Position numbers and translations under genes: made by a program. A stretch of DNA of 64,000 nucleotides from Smaragdicoccus niigatensis DSM 44881 = NBRC 103563 (lineage in GTDB: Bacteria; Actinomycetota; Actinomycetes; Mycobacteriales; Mycobacteriaceae). Under the pieces are notes generated by a model. That model did no database searches, had not been told where the DNA came from, and saw only the letters and a list, made by a program, of their open reading frames with translations. Location of the stretch: positions 186,001-250,000 of the forward strand of contig NZ_AQXZ01000018.1 in NCBI RefSeq assembly GCF_000380645.1, read 5' to 3'. Shown here one piece after another: positions 51,020 to 60,727 of the stretch. The number at the start of each line of letters is the position of its first letter. Positions within the stretch are counted from its first letter, which is position 1.

Positions 51020-53277
51020 GAACCCGGATGCGCATCGAGGTCCACGGCGTCGTGCAGGGCGTCGGGTTCCGTCCGTTCGTCTACACGACCGCGGCCGAAC
51101 TCGCTCTTTCCGGATTCGTCGGCAACGACAGCTCGGGTGTCTTCATCGAGGTCGAAGGCGAACCAGGCGCCGTGGCGGAGTTCGCGGACCGCGTCGAGCA
51201 CCGCCCGCCACCCCTCGCGGTCGTCGAGTCGATGACGGCAGTCGAGATTCCCCTCGTCGGTGGAACCGGGTTCCACATCGGCAGCACGAACAAAACCGGC
51301 GGGCGCACGCTCGCGTCCCCGGACGTCGCCTTGTGTGCCGATTGCGCCCGTGAACTGCGCGATCCCACGAATCGCCGCTACCGCCACCCATTCGTCAACT
51401 GCACGAACTGCGGACCGCGGTTCACGATCATCCGGGAGCTTCCGTACGACCGCTCAGCTACGACGATGAGCGTGTTCCCGATGTGTTCCGACTGCGCCAG
51501 CGAATACCGCGACCCCGGCGACCGCCGATTCCACGCGCAGCCGGTCGCCTGTCCGCAATGCGGCCCCGAACTCGAGTTCGTCGCATCGGGCGAAGTTCAC
51601 CGCTGGGAAGACGCCCTTCGCCGTGCTCGGGAGATGCTGACCGGTGGACGAATCGTCGCGGTGAAGGGAATCGGCGGCTACCACCTGGCCTGCGATGCCT
51701 ACGACGACACTGCGGTGCAACTTCTGCGACAACGAAAGCGGCGCGGTGCCAAGCCGTTTGCCGTCATGGTGCCCGATCTCGCGACCGCGGAGTCCTTGGT
51801 TCACCTCGACGAACGCGAGCGGTTCCTGCTCGAGTGCCCGCAGCGGCCGATCCTGCTGGCGGCCAAGCGCGGCGAGATTCTCGCGCCGTCCGTCGCGCCG
51901 CACAACCGCAACCTCGGGCTCATGATCGCCTACACGCCGCTGCATCAACTGCTGTTCGGATTGCCCGGTGACGCACCGGGACCACAGGTTCTCGTGATGA
52001 CCTCGGGCAACCTCGGCGGGGAGCCGATCTGCTACCGCAACGACGACGCCCTCGACCGGCTGCAGCACCTTGCCGACGGATTCCTGCAGCACAACCGCGC
52101 GATCCTCGTGCCATGCGACGACTCGGTCATCCGGGTGGTCGACGGCGAGGACGTCCCGATCCGCCGGTCGCGCGGCTACGCACCGATGCCCGTTGCGCTG
52201 CCAACGCCGGTCCAACCGACACTCGCGGTCGGCGCCGATCTGAAGAACACGTGTGCGGTCGCCGACGGGCGGTATGCCTGGCTGAGCCAGCACATCGGCG
52301 ACATGGACGACCTCGCCACGCTGCAGGCCTTCACTGACGCCGAACAGCACCTCGAAGAACTCACGACCGTATCGCCGACGCTGGTTGTGGCCGACGCGCA
52401 CCCGCTGTACCGCTCGACAGGCTGGGCTAAACGCCATCAGGGCGATCGCCCGCTTGTTCTCGTCCAGCACCATCACGCGCACATTGCCGCGGTCATGGGG
52501 GAGCACGGGCTCGACGGCTCTGGTCAAGTGATCGGCTTCGCCTTCGACGGCACGGGCTACGGCCCCGACGGTGCGGTGTGGGGCGGCGAGGTCATGCTCG
52601 CCGACTACAAAGGCTTCCAACGGCTTTGGCACCTCCGCTACGTCCCGCTCGCCGGCGGCGACATCAGTGTGGAACGTCCGTACCGAATGGCGTTGTCGCA
52701 CTTGTGGGCCGCGGGCATCGAATGGACGCCGGACATCCCGTCGGTCGCGGCGTGCTCGCCGACCGAACAACGAGTCCTGCGGCATCAGCTCGAGACCGGT
52801 TTCGGCTGCGCCCCGACCTCGAGCATGGGACGACTGTTCGACGCGGTCGCATCCCTCGCCGGTGTCCGCCACGTCGTCGATTACGAAGCCGAAGCCGCGA
52901 TCGAGTTCGAAGGGCTCACCGCCAATGCCGACGCCGAGCCATATGCGTTCGAGCTCGCGAGAGATGAAATCGACGCTGCGCCCGTCATCCGCGCGGTCGT
53001 CGTTGATGTGCGAAACGGCGTGCCGGCCGCGCTGATCGGCGCGCGCTTCCACGCTGCGGTCTCGGCGCTCATCGTGGACCTTGCCGAGCGAATCCGGACC
53101 GACACCGGAACCAATGTCGCCGCCCTGTCCGGCGGCGTCTTCCAGAACGCTGTGCTGCTGTCCGCGGCACGCCGGGCGTTGACCGATCACGGATTCGACG
53201 TGATCAGCCACCGCAAATTGCCACCAAATGATGGCGGGATCGCATTGGGGCAGATCCTGGCCGCCAACGCAATGTGA
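51016..53277 (+). CDS. hypF: Carbamoyltransferase HypF
   Basis: A 753-residue enzyme that uses carbamoyl phosphate and ATP to carbamoylate HypE, the source of the active-site cyanides. Domains in order: acylphosphatase (VHGVVQGVGFRPFVY, 9-23); two zinc fingers with Cys107/110/129/132 and Cys157/160/179/182; a YrdC-like domain (GIGGYHLACDA); and a Kae1-like domain (VQHHHAHIAAVMGEHG). TTG start with a 4-base overlap with hypC. Full family length, no defects seen. Confidence 0.95.
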   Translation: MRTRMRIEVHGVVQGVGFRPFVYTTAAELALSGFVGNDSSGVFIEVEGEPGAVAEFADRVEHRPPPLAVVESMTAVEIPLVGGTGFHIGSTNKTGGRTLASPDVALCADCARELRDPTNRRYRHPFVNCTNCGPRFTIIRELPYDRSATTMSVFPMCSDCASEYRDPGDRRFHAQPVACPQCGPELEFVASGEVHRWEDALRRAREMLTGGRIVAVKGIGGYHLACDAYDDTAVQLLRQRKRRGAKPFAVMVPDLATAESLVHLDERERFLLECPQRPILLAAKRGEILAPSVAPHNRNLGLMIAYTPLHQLLFGLPGDAPGPQVLVMTSGNLGGEPICYRNDDALDRLQHLADGFLQHNRAILVPCDDSVIRVVDGEDVPIRRSRGYAPMPVALPTPVQPTLAVGADLKNTCAVADGRYAWLSQHIGDMDDLATLQAFTDAEQHLEELTTVSPTLVVADAHPLYRSTGWAKRHQGDRPLVLVQHHHAHIAAVMGEHGLDGSGQVIGFAFDGTGYGPDGAVWGGEVMLADYKGFQRLWHLRYVPLAGGDISVERPYRMALSHLWAAGIEWTPDIPSVAACSPTEQRVLRHQLETGFGCAPTSSMGRLFDAVASLAGVRHVVDYEAEAAIEFEGLTANADAEPYAFELARDEIDAAPVIRAVVVDVRNGVPAALIGARFHAAVSALIVDLAERIRTDTGTNVAALSGGVFQNAVLLSAARRALTDHGFDVISHRKLPPNDGGIALGQILAANAM

Positions 53278-53288
53278 GGGGAGTGGAT

Positions 53289-53597
53289 ATGTGCCTGGCC
53301 GTACCCGGACGCATCCTCAATCTCGAGGAGCGCGACGGGACTCTGATGTCCGAGGTCGACTTCGGAGGTGTGCACAAGGACGTCTGTCTGCAATACATCC
53401 CCGACGCCGCCGTAGGGGATTACGTCGTCGTCCATGTCGGTTTTGCGATCCAGCGCCTCGATGAAGAGTCCGCCCTTCGCACGCTGAAAGAGTTCGAGCA
53501 CCTCGGTGTGCTCAAGGAAGAGTTCAGCGACGGATTCTCATTCGCCGCCAAACAAGCGGGTCTACCCGATCCAACCGTCCCGAAGGTGACGTCATGA
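53289..53597 (+). CDS. hypC: Hydrogenase assembly chaperone HypC (copy 2)
   Basis: A 102-residue HypC paralogue starting MCLAVPGR, with a longer C-terminal tail than copy 1. GAGGGGAG upstream supports the ATG at 53289 rather than the GTG at 53274. It overlaps hypD by 4 bases (ATGA), so this copy is the likely HypD partner. Having two HypC proteins in one operon suggests division of labour between HypCD assembly and delivery to the large subunit. Confidence 0.92.
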   Translation: MCLAVPGRILNLEERDGTLMSEVDFGGVHKDVCLQYIPDAAVGDYVVVHVGFAIQRLDEESALRTLKEFEHLGVLKEEFSDGFSFAAKQAGLPDPTVPKVTS

Positions 53598-54706
53598 AGT
53601 ACCTCGACGAATTCAGCGATCCCGACCTCGCGCGCATTCTCATCGACAAGATCCACGACACCACCGACCGCCGCTGGTCGATGATGGAAGTCTGTGGTGG
53701 ACAAACGCATTCGATCATTCGTCACGGGATTGACCAGCTGTTGCCAGAGACGATCGAGATGATTCACGGCCCCGGTTGCCCGGTCTGCGTGACCCCGCTC
53801 GAACTCATCGACAAGGCGCTCGCCATCGCGGCGCAGCCCGGCGTCATCTTCTGCTCGTTCGGCGACATGCTTCGCGTCCCGGGCAGCCGCAAGGACCTGT
53901 TCCACATCAAGAGCGAAGGCGGCGACATTCGCGTCGTTTACTCACCTCTGGATGCGCTCAATCTCGCTCGCCAGAATCCGGACAAGCAGGTTGTCTTCTT
54001 CGGCATCGGCTTCGAGACGACGGCTCCGGCGAACGCCATGACGGTCTACCAAGCCGAGCGACTCGGCGTCGAGAATTTCTCGCTGCTGGTCTCGCACGTT
54101 CTGGTCCCGCCGGCGATCGCCGCGATCATGGACTCGCCGCAGTGCCGAGTCCAGGCATTCCTGCTCGCGGGTCACGTGTGCAGCGTCATGGGCACCGAGG
54201 AGTACCCGCCGCTGGTCGAGAAGTACAAGGTGCCGATGGTGGTCACCGGGTTCGAACCGCTCGACATCCTCGAGGGCATCCGCCGCACGGTGGACCAGCT
54301 CGAAAACGGACGCGCCGAACTCGACAACGCCTACCCGCGAGCGGTTCGGGCAGAGGGGAACCTCCCCGCCAAGAAGATGCTCAACGACGTCTTCGAGGTC
54401 ACCGACCGCAAGTGGCGAGGCATCGGCATGATCCCGAAGAGCGGCTGGAAACTGTCCGAGAAGTACCGCAAGTTCGACGCCGAACACCGGTTCTCCGTTC
54501 AGGATCTGCACGCCAACGAGTCCCCGATCTGCCGGTCCGGAGAGGTGCTGCAAGGCCTCATCAAACCGCACGAGTGCGCAGCGTTCGGCAAGGAATGCAC
54601 GCCGCGTAATCCGTTGGGCGCCACGATGGTGTCGTCCGAAGGCGCGTGCGCGGCCTACTACCTGTACCGGCGACTGACCGTCCTACCCGAGGTGGCTCAT
54701 GTCTGA
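53594..54706 (+). CDS. hypD: Hydrogenase formation protein HypD
   Basis: A 370-residue Fe-S scaffold for building Fe(CN)2CO. The active-site motifs are MEVCGGQTH (Cys34) and GPGCPVC (Cys62, Cys65), with further C-terminal cysteines ([26 protein letters not shown]) that bind the 4Fe-4S cluster. It overlaps hypC2 and hypE by a few bases on either side. Confidence 0.96.
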   Translation: MKYLDEFSDPDLARILIDKIHDTTDRRWSMMEVCGGQTHSIIRHGIDQLLPETIEMIHGPGCPVCVTPLELIDKALAIAAQPGVIFCSFGDMLRVPGSRKDLFHIKSEGGDIRVVYSPLDALNLARQNPDKQVVFFGIGFETTAPANAMTVYQAERLGVENFSLLVSHVLVPPAIAAIMDSPQCRVQAFLLAGHVCSVMGTEEYPPLVEKYKVPMVVTGFEPLDILEGIRRTVDQLENGRAELDNAYPRAVRAEGNLPAKKMLNDVFEVTDRKWRGIGMIPKSGWKLSEKYRKFDAEHRFSVQDLHANESPICRSGEVLQGLIKPHECAAFGKECTPRNPLGATMVSSEGACAAYYLYRRLTVLPEVAHV

Positions 54707-55772
54707 GGAAACACTGCCCGTGACGATCGACATCGACGGCTGGGTGTGCCCGCTGCCGCTTCGCGATTCCCCCAACATCGTCATGGGCCACGGCGGCGGG
54801 GGTGCGATGTCCGGTGAGCTCATCGAGCACCTGTTCCTGCCCGCATTCGGGGCAGCCGCGGACGCTCAGATGGGCGACTCGGCCATCGTCGAAGTGAATG
54901 GCGCTCGGCTCGCGTTCTCGACCGACTCGTTCGTCGTGAAACCGCTCGAATTCCCGGGCGGCAACATCGGCGATCTCGCGGTCAACGGGACGGTCAACGA
55001 CCTCGCGATGTCCGGCGCGACACCGTTGGTTCTCTCGACGGCGTTCATCCTGGAGGAAGGCACGCCGCTCACCGAGATCCAGCGCGTCGCGCACGCGCTC
55101 GGTACGGCGGCGCTGGCGGCCGGCGTCAAGCTCGTCACGGGCGACACGAAGGTCGTCGATGCTGGACATGGCGATGGAATCTTCGTCAACACGACGGGGA
55201 TCGGCGTCGTGCCGGCGAACGTCGACGTGCGTCCACAGCGCGCGACTCCCGGCGACGTCGTGATCGTCAGCGGCGACCTCGGCGTTCACGGGATCGCGAT
55301 CATGAGCTGCCGCGAAGGGCTCGAATTCGGAACCACGATCACCAGCGACACCGCGCCACTGAACGGCCTGGTCGCCGCGATGATCGCCACCGGTGCCGAC
55401 ATTCACACGATGCGGGACCCCACCCGCGGTGGACTGTCGGCCACGCTCAACGAGATCGCGCGCACCGCCGGAGTCGGCATCTCACTCGACGAACGCAAAC
55501 TGCCGGTTCCGCCGGAAGTGCGCGACGCGTGTGGGCTCCTCGGACTCGATCCGATGTATGTGGCGAATGAGGGCAAGCTCGTGGCGTTCGTTCGGCCAGA
55601 AGACGCCGATAAGGTGCTCGAAGCAATGCGCGCACACCCACGTGGATCGCGTGCCGTCGCGATCGGTGAGTGCGTCAGCGACCACCCCGGGATCGTGGTG
55701 GCCAAGACCGCACTCGGCGGAACGCGGGTGGTCGACCTACCCGCTGGAGAGCAGCTTCCACGAATCTGTTGA
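54699..55772 (+). CDS. hypE: Hydrogenase maturation protein HypE (thiocarbamate dehydratase)
   Basis: A 357-residue PurM-like ATPase that dehydrates its own C-terminal thiocarbamate to thiocyanate. The ATP region shows [15 protein letters not shown] and the chain ends LPRIC, whose last cysteine is carbamoylated by HypF. It overlaps hypD by 8 bases. The next gene follows after 10 bases. Confidence 0.96.
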   Translation: MSEETLPVTIDIDGWVCPLPLRDSPNIVMGHGGGGAMSGELIEHLFLPAFGAAADAQMGDSAIVEVNGARLAFSTDSFVVKPLEFPGGNIGDLAVNGTVNDLAMSGATPLVLSTAFILEEGTPLTEIQRVAHALGTAALAAGVKLVTGDTKVVDAGHGDGIFVNTTGIGVVPANVDVRPQRATPGDVVIVSGDLGVHGIAIMSCREGLEFGTTITSDTAPLNGLVAAMIATGADIHTMRDPTRGGLSATLNEIARTAGVGISLDERKLPVPPEVRDACGLLGLDPMYVANEGKLVAFVRPEDADKVLEAMRAHPRGSRAVAIGECVSDHPGIVVAKTALGGTRVVDLPAGEQLPRIC

Positions 55773-55782
55773 GAAACCTTCC

Positions 55783-56502
55783 ATGACTGCGACCGTCGAT
55801 TCCGATGCCGGGCCCGTGCTGTTCGCGCGCTACGCGTTTCCACCGCACGAGCTCGGCTACTGCGGCCCGACCGACGTCGACACCGAATTGGAGTTGGGGC
55901 AGCGCGCCCGGGAATTCGACGGTGCCTGGCCCTATCTCGCGGCGTTGGCCAAAGCCGGCGGGTTCGAGAACCCCATGGACGCCCGGATCGTGGAGGCTTA
56001 CTGGATCGGTGGCGAGTTACTCGACCGCGTCGATCCGAAAGCCCTCTTGGATCACCTTCGACCCGTGTTCGCGCACCAGAATCCCGGCGCGCTGGGGGAC
56101 GTCGAATCGGCGGTGGCGCACCACAGCTTCCACGTTCTCGCGGTCTATCCCTGGGTTCGGCTACTGGCGGTGGATCCGGTGACGCCGCTCGCGATCCTGC
56201 AGAAGTGCCGGATCCGCTGGGGCAAGGTGATGGCCGTGGACGAGGACCATGCCACGGTCGAAACCCGGCCACTGGAATTCGATGGGAACACACTGTCCCT
56301 CGGCGAACCGTCGCCCGAACGGATCCGCTGGCGAAGTCCCAATCGTTCGCTCATCGGCCCGCCCCGGGTTGGCCTCAGCGTCAGCGCGCATTGGGGCTGG
56401 ATCTGTGACAGGTTGGACTCTGCCGAGGTTTCCGCTCTGTCGGCGGCGACGGAGCGTTCGCTCGCGTTGGTCAACGCCGTTCTGATACAGAGAAGGTCGT
56501 GA
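55783..56502 (+). CDS. DUF6390-like hydrogenase-operon protein
   Basis: A 239-residue protein with segments FPPHELGYCGPTD, NPMDARIVEAYWIGGELLDRV, AVAHHSFHVLAVYPWVRLL and LQKCRIRWGKV. I recall this pattern as DUF6390, seen next to hyp genes in actinobacteria. The His-His pair and the lone cysteines could bind metal, but no role is known. It overlaps the nickel permease start by 4 bases. Confidence 0.75.
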   Translation: MTATVDSDAGPVLFARYAFPPHELGYCGPTDVDTELELGQRAREFDGAWPYLAALAKAGGFENPMDARIVEAYWIGGELLDRVDPKALLDHLRPVFAHQNPGALGDVESAVAHHSFHVLAVYPWVRLLAVDPVTPLAILQKCRIRWGKVMAVDEDHATVETRPLEFDGNTLSLGEPSPERIRWRSPNRSLIGPPRVGLSVSAHWGWICDRLDSAEVSALSAATERSLALVNAVLIQRRS

Positions 56503-57524
56503 GAATGCACGCGGTGTCCAATCACGCCCGGCTGATTCTTGATTCGGCGTACCGAGAGTCGCGGCCGGAGCGCACGCGTCGAGCCGTGACGCTCGGCGTC
56601 GTTGGATTGCTGCACGTCATCGCGCTTGCATTGCTCGCTCTCGGAGCACTCGACGGGTCGGCCGGCGCGATCGCGATCGGCGCCGCCGTCACCGCCTACC
56701 TCGCTGGCCTACGGCACGCCGCAGACTGCGACCACATCGCCGGAATCGACAATGCGACAAGAAAATTCGTTGGCGAGGGGAGACGCCCGACGAGCGTCGG
56801 CCTGGCGTTCAGCCTGGGGCATTCGACCGTCGTGTTCCTGCTGGCGCTCGCGATCGTCGCGGGTTCGCAACTCGCCCGCGGCGTGGTCGCGGATGGTGCG
56901 CCGACGACGTTCGCCACGGTTGGCGGGATCGTCGCCGGCAGCTTCCTGATCTTGATCGGCACGTTCAACTCGGTGAGCCTCTTCGGCGGCTCGCGACAAC
57001 AGGACATGCTCCCGCGGACCTTCTCCGGGCGCTTGATGATGAAACCCCTCGCCCGGGTTCGCCAGCCGTGGCACATCTTCGTGCTGGGCTTCCTGTTCGG
57101 GCTGGGCTTCGACACGGCGACCCTCATCGGTTTCCTCGTCCTGACCGCGGCGACGGCGACGTCGGGAATCGGCATCGCCGGCGTGCTCGCGCTCCCGGTG
57201 GCGTTCGCCGCCGGCATGACGCTGGCCGACACCGCCAACGGCCTGGTGATGCTGCGCCTCTACGCGAATGCGATGTCCTCGACCAAGCGGCCGCGGTTCC
57301 TCGTCTTCATCACGGCCATGTCCGTCGTGTCGGCACTGGTCGTCGGGGTGATCGTCCTCGTCGGCACACTGCATTCGGCGCTGGGGCTGTCGGACCCGGT
57401 CACGGCGGCGATCGCGTCGGTCAACCTCGAATACGCCGGGTTCGTGCTGTTCGGACTGTTCGCGGCGATCTGGGCAACCGTGCTCATCCGACGTCAATTT
57501 CGCCCGCTGAGCGAGCGCAGTTGA
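56499..57524 (+). CDS. nicT: High-affinity nickel permease (NiCoT/HoxN family)
   Basis: A 341-residue membrane permease with eight predicted helices that imports Ni2+ (or Co2+) for the hydrogenase. The NiCoT signature in TM2 is RHAADCDHIAGIDN (72-85), giving His73-x4-Asp78-His79; the second signature is LGFLFGLGFDTAT. GTG start overlapping the previous gene; an ATG two codons later is possible. Its place in the hyp operon supports nickel as substrate. Confidence 0.93.
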   Translation: MRMHAVSNHARLILDSAYRESRPERTRRAVTLGVVGLLHVIALALLALGALDGSAGAIAIGAAVTAYLAGLRHAADCDHIAGIDNATRKFVGEGRRPTSVGLAFSLGHSTVVFLLALAIVAGSQLARGVVADGAPTTFATVGGIVAGSFLILIGTFNSVSLFGGSRQQDMLPRTFSGRLMMKPLARVRQPWHIFVLGFLFGLGFDTATLIGFLVLTAATATSGIGIAGVLALPVAFAAGMTLADTANGLVMLRLYANAMSSTKRPRFLVFITAMSVVSALVVGVIVLVGTLHSALGLSDPVTAAIASVNLEYAGFVLFGLFAAIWATVLIRRQFRPLSERS

Positions 57525-58969
57525 CCACTTCTTTCGACGTCGTCATTGTCGGCGCGGGACTGTCGGGCATCAATGCCGCCTATCGGCTGCAGGAACGGTG
57601 TCCGGACAAGACGTACGCGATCCTCGAGGCCCGCGATTCGATGGGCGGCACCTGGGACCTGTTCCGCTATCCGGGCGTCCGCTCCGATTCCGACATCTTC
57701 ACGTTCGGTTTCGGCTTCAAGCCGTGGACGGGCGACAAAACCTTGGCCGATGGTGCCGAAATCCTCGACTATCTCCGCGAAGCAGCCAGCGAAAACGGCA
57801 TCGACCAGCACATTCGGTACGGCACGAAGGTGTTGAGCGCCGATTGGTCGAGCCCGCACCAGAAGTGGCATCTGACGATTGAGGCCGACGGTAGGACCTC
57901 ATCCATCGACGCTCGGTTCCTGTATCTGTGCTGCGGCTACTACCGCTACGACGCCGGGTACACCCCAGATTTCGCCGACCTCGGATCGTTTGAGGGAACG
58001 TTTGTTCATCCGCAGTTCTGGCCGGAAGACCTCGAATACGCCGACAAGAATGTCGTCATCATCGGGAGCGGTGCGACGGCGGTGACAATGCTGCCCGCGA
58101 TGGCACGTACGGCCCGACACGTCACGATGCTCCAGCGATCGGCAACGTGGATCACCCCGGTCCCGTTCCGGGACAAGACCGCCGAGCGTCTGCAGTCGAT
58201 ACTGCCCGCCAAACTCGCACATTCGATCCTGCGCCTGCGGTACGCGACGCTGCGGACAGTGTTCTATTCCTACTGTCGACGGAACCCCGAAGGCGCCCGC
58301 AAACTACTTCTCGAACTTGTGACGAAGATGCTCGACGGCCACGAGGATCTCGTCGCCGAGCACTTCACGCCGACGTACAACCCGTGGGAACAGCGGCTGT
58401 GTGCCGCGCCGGGTGCCGACTTCTTCAAGGCCATCCGGAGTGGAGACGCGAGCGTCGTGAGCGATCGGATCGACCACTTCGAACCCGACGGCATCCGCCT
58501 CGTCAGCGGCGGGAAACTCGAGGCGGACGTCGTCATCAGCGCCACCGGCCTCCAGTTGCTACCCGCGGGCGGAATCGAGGTTTCGGTCGATGGACGAAAG
58601 ATCGAACTGAATCAGACGTTCCTCTGGCGTGGCGCGATGGTCAGCGGCGTACCGAACCTGGCGATCTGCATCGGCTACACGAACTCGTCGTGGACGCTTC
58701 GCTCAGACATCGCCGCCAAACTCGTGTGCCGACTGCTTCGCTACATGGACCGCAAGAATCTGGCCTCTGTCACTGCCTCGGCGCCCAATGGAATGCCGCG
58801 GAGCCCCTTGTTCAATTTGAAGTCGGGATACTTCCAACGCGCGGGCGACCAGTTTCCGGCCCAGGGTCCCCGCGGCTCGTGGCGCCTGTACCAGAACTAC
58901 TTCCTCGACCGAATGGCAACGCGCCGTGGTGGATTCGATCGCGAACTGCAGGGGCAGAACGTCCGCTAG
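57521..58969 (+). CDS. Flavin-binding Baeyer-Villiger-type monooxygenase (EthA-like)
   Basis: A 482-residue FAD/NADPH monooxygenase. FAD motif VIVGAGLSG at 8-16, GGTWDLFRYPGVRSDSD, the Baeyer-Villiger fingerprint F-x-G-x-x-x-H-x-x-x-W-P as FEGTFVHPQFWP, and a second nucleotide motif VVIIGSGATA. It would insert oxygen into ketones or oxidise S/N atoms, as EthA does. The TTG start overlaps the nickel permease stop (TTGA), so it is coupled to the hydrogenase operon despite having no obvious link to it. Its 3' end overlaps the convergent HATPase gene. Confidence 0.87.
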   Translation: MTTSFDVVIVGAGLSGINAAYRLQERCPDKTYAILEARDSMGGTWDLFRYPGVRSDSDIFTFGFGFKPWTGDKTLADGAEILDYLREAASENGIDQHIRYGTKVLSADWSSPHQKWHLTIEADGRTSSIDARFLYLCCGYYRYDAGYTPDFADLGSFEGTFVHPQFWPEDLEYADKNVVIIGSGATAVTMLPAMARTARHVTMLQRSATWITPVPFRDKTAERLQSILPAKLAHSILRLRYATLRTVFYSYCRRNPEGARKLLLELVTKMLDGHEDLVAEHFTPTYNPWEQRLCAAPGADFFKAIRSGDASVVSDRIDHFEPDGIRLVSGGKLEADVVISATGLQLLPAGGIEVSVDGRKIELNQTFLWRGAMVSGVPNLAICIGYTNSSWTLRSDIAAKLVCRLLRYMDRKNLASVTASAPNGMPRSPLFNLKSGYFQRAGDQFPAQGPRGSWRLYQNYFLDRMATRRGGFDRELQGQNVR

Positions 58970-59367
58970 AACGTGCGACTCATGTGCACAGTCGTGCCGG
59001 ATTCGGATCTCTCGATGTCGACCGTCGTCATCACTGCGATCATGAGTGGAATTCCGCGGCCGCGCATGGCGTTCCGCGGGGATTCGCGCCATCCGCCATT
59101 GTCGGAAACGGTCACCAAGAACTCGTGTGAACGAACGAACGCGACGACGCTGAACTCGACCGGCGTCCCCGGCGTACGCGGAATCGCGTGCTCCACGGCA
59201 TTCGCGACGGCCTCGTCAACGGCCAGAACGACATCGATCTGGACCAACGACGGGACATGCTCCACCGACAGCCACGCGCGCAGAGCCAACCGAACGTCCT
59301 GCAGGACTGCAGGCGTTCCGGGCATCGTCAGTGCAAATCCTTGGGCGAGATCATCAGGCATCGTCAT
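58966..59367 (-). CDS. RsbW/SpoIIAB-like serine kinase / anti-sigma factor
   Basis: A 133-residue GHKL ATPase domain of the anti-sigma-factor kind. The N-box DEAVANAVEHAI, the G1 box VSDNGG and the G2-like RGRGIPLM are visible. Such kinases sequester a sigma factor and phosphorylate a STAS antagonist. It lies downstream of a PP2C phosphatase gene on the same strand, and a STAS gene is divergent from that; together they form a partner-switching set. Confidence 0.85.
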   Translation of the reverse strand: MTMPDDLAQGFALTMPGTPAVLQDVRLALRAWLSVEHVPSLVQIDVVLAVDEAVANAVEHAIPRTPGTPVEFSVVAFVRSHEFLVTVSDNGGWRESPRNAMRGRGIPLMIAVMTTVDIERSESGTTVHMSRTF

Positions 59368-59392
59368 CCCTGATTACCCGCGCAGGTCCGCA

Positions 59393-60676
59393 TTAACTCA
59401 TCTGCGGAGCATCGAACGGGACGCATCGTGCAATCAGCAATGCGACGTCGTCGCGCGGTGCGTGTGGCCCGACGAGCCGGGACATGACACGGGCACAGGC
59501 CGCCTCTGGTTCCCCGTTCGTCATTGCCATACAAAGCCGCCGCAATCCGAGATCCATACTCTCGCCACGCCTTTCGACAAGGCCGTCGGTATAGAGAGCG
59601 ATTGCGTCGTGATCGGCGAGGAGGAACTCGGTGTTCGCACGCGGCACCCCGGGGAACAGCCCGATCGGCAGATCCGGATCGATGGCGAGAAATGTCGATC
59701 CATCATCATTCGTTCGAATCGGTGGGGGATGACCAGCGAGCGACAGGGTGAGTTTTCGCCGCGACGCATCCAGTACCCCGTAGGCAATCGTGGCCATGAC
59801 ACCTGGTTCGAAGTGGTGCATCTTGGCGTCGACGCGTTCCAGGACGCGGGCCGGGTCGGCCGACCACTCCAGCGCGTAAGCACGGAGCGCACTCCGGATC
59901 CGCCCCATGACGACCGACGCCTCGAGTCCGTGTCCGGCGACGTCTCCCATGACCAGGCCGACGCGATCTTCCGGCAAGGGAAACAGGTCGTACCAGTCGC
60001 CACCGAGTCCGGCATCGGCGCCGGGCACGTAGCGGGTGGCAACCTCCAGTCCACGCACCTCCGGGAGCGCGGCGGGGAGCAGGCTTCGCTGCAGCGCGAG
60101 AGTGGCGGTGTGTTCCTCACCGAGCGTGGCGAAATAGACCGAGTGAGCGAGGCGTTCACCCACCCGCTCCAGAATGCGGATATCCGACGGTGTGAACACC
60201 CGCCCGGTGATCGAACCGACGTGCAGGACGCCCAGCAATCGTCCGTAGCTGACCATCGGGACGCCGAGCAGCGAGCGCAGACCGTGTTCCCACAGCAAAG
60301 GGTTGATCACGGTGTCTCGATCGACGTGGTCCAAGGTCAACGGACGAAGAGCGGCCGCGATGCGCCCGGCGAATCCGGAACCGAACGGAATCCGGACGCC
60401 CTGGTAAACCTCTTCCTCGATGCCCGACGACGCGACGGCAACGAGACGATTGCTCCGGGCGTCGTATCGAAGCACGGTCGCGGTGTCGACATCGAGAACA
60501 GTGCGCAGTCGCGCGAGAGCATTTTCGAGTAGGTGCCGCGGTTCGACGTATTCCGGAATGTATTTCCCGAATTCTTCGTCGAAACGCGACAGTTCGTTCC
60601 CATCGCGTGCGGGTTCAAGGTGAGACAAGGCGCTCCATCTGTGGCGGTATGAAGCGAATTCCCGCCCAAGCGGCAT
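59393..60676 (-). CDS. GAF-PP2C (RsbU/SpoIIE-type) serine phosphatase
   Basis: A 427-residue signalling phosphatase with a GAF sensor domain (about 40-190; ARLRTVLDVDTATVLRYDAR) and a C-terminal PP2C/SpoIIE domain with the metal-binding GGDWYDLF and VMGDVAGHGLEAS and LYTDGLVERR. It would dephosphorylate a STAS antagonist. The frame is open far upstream, but that would cover the divergent STAS gene; I chose ATG 60676, and a TTG at 60628 with GGAG before it is a good alternative. Confidence 0.87.
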   Translation of the reverse strand: MPLGREFASYRHRWSALSHLEPARDGNELSRFDEEFGKYIPEYVEPRHLLENALARLRTVLDVDTATVLRYDARSNRLVAVASSGIEEEVYQGVRIPFGSGFAGRIAAALRPLTLDHVDRDTVINPLLWEHGLRSLLGVPMVSYGRLLGVLHVGSITGRVFTPSDIRILERVGERLAHSVYFATLGEEHTATLALQRSLLPAALPEVRGLEVATRYVPGADAGLGGDWYDLFPLPEDRVGLVMGDVAGHGLEASVVMGRIRSALRAYALEWSADPARVLERVDAKMHHFEPGVMATIAYGVLDASRRKLTLSLAGHPPPIRTNDDGSTFLAIDPDLPIGLFPGVPRANTEFLLADHDAIALYTDGLVERRGESMDLGLRRLCMAMTNGEPEAACARVMSRLVGPHAPRDDVALLIARCVPFDAPQMS

Positions 60677-60727
60677 CAAAAACGTCAGCCGCTTCTCGTG
60701 ACCCAACGTATCAGGCAAACTAACACC

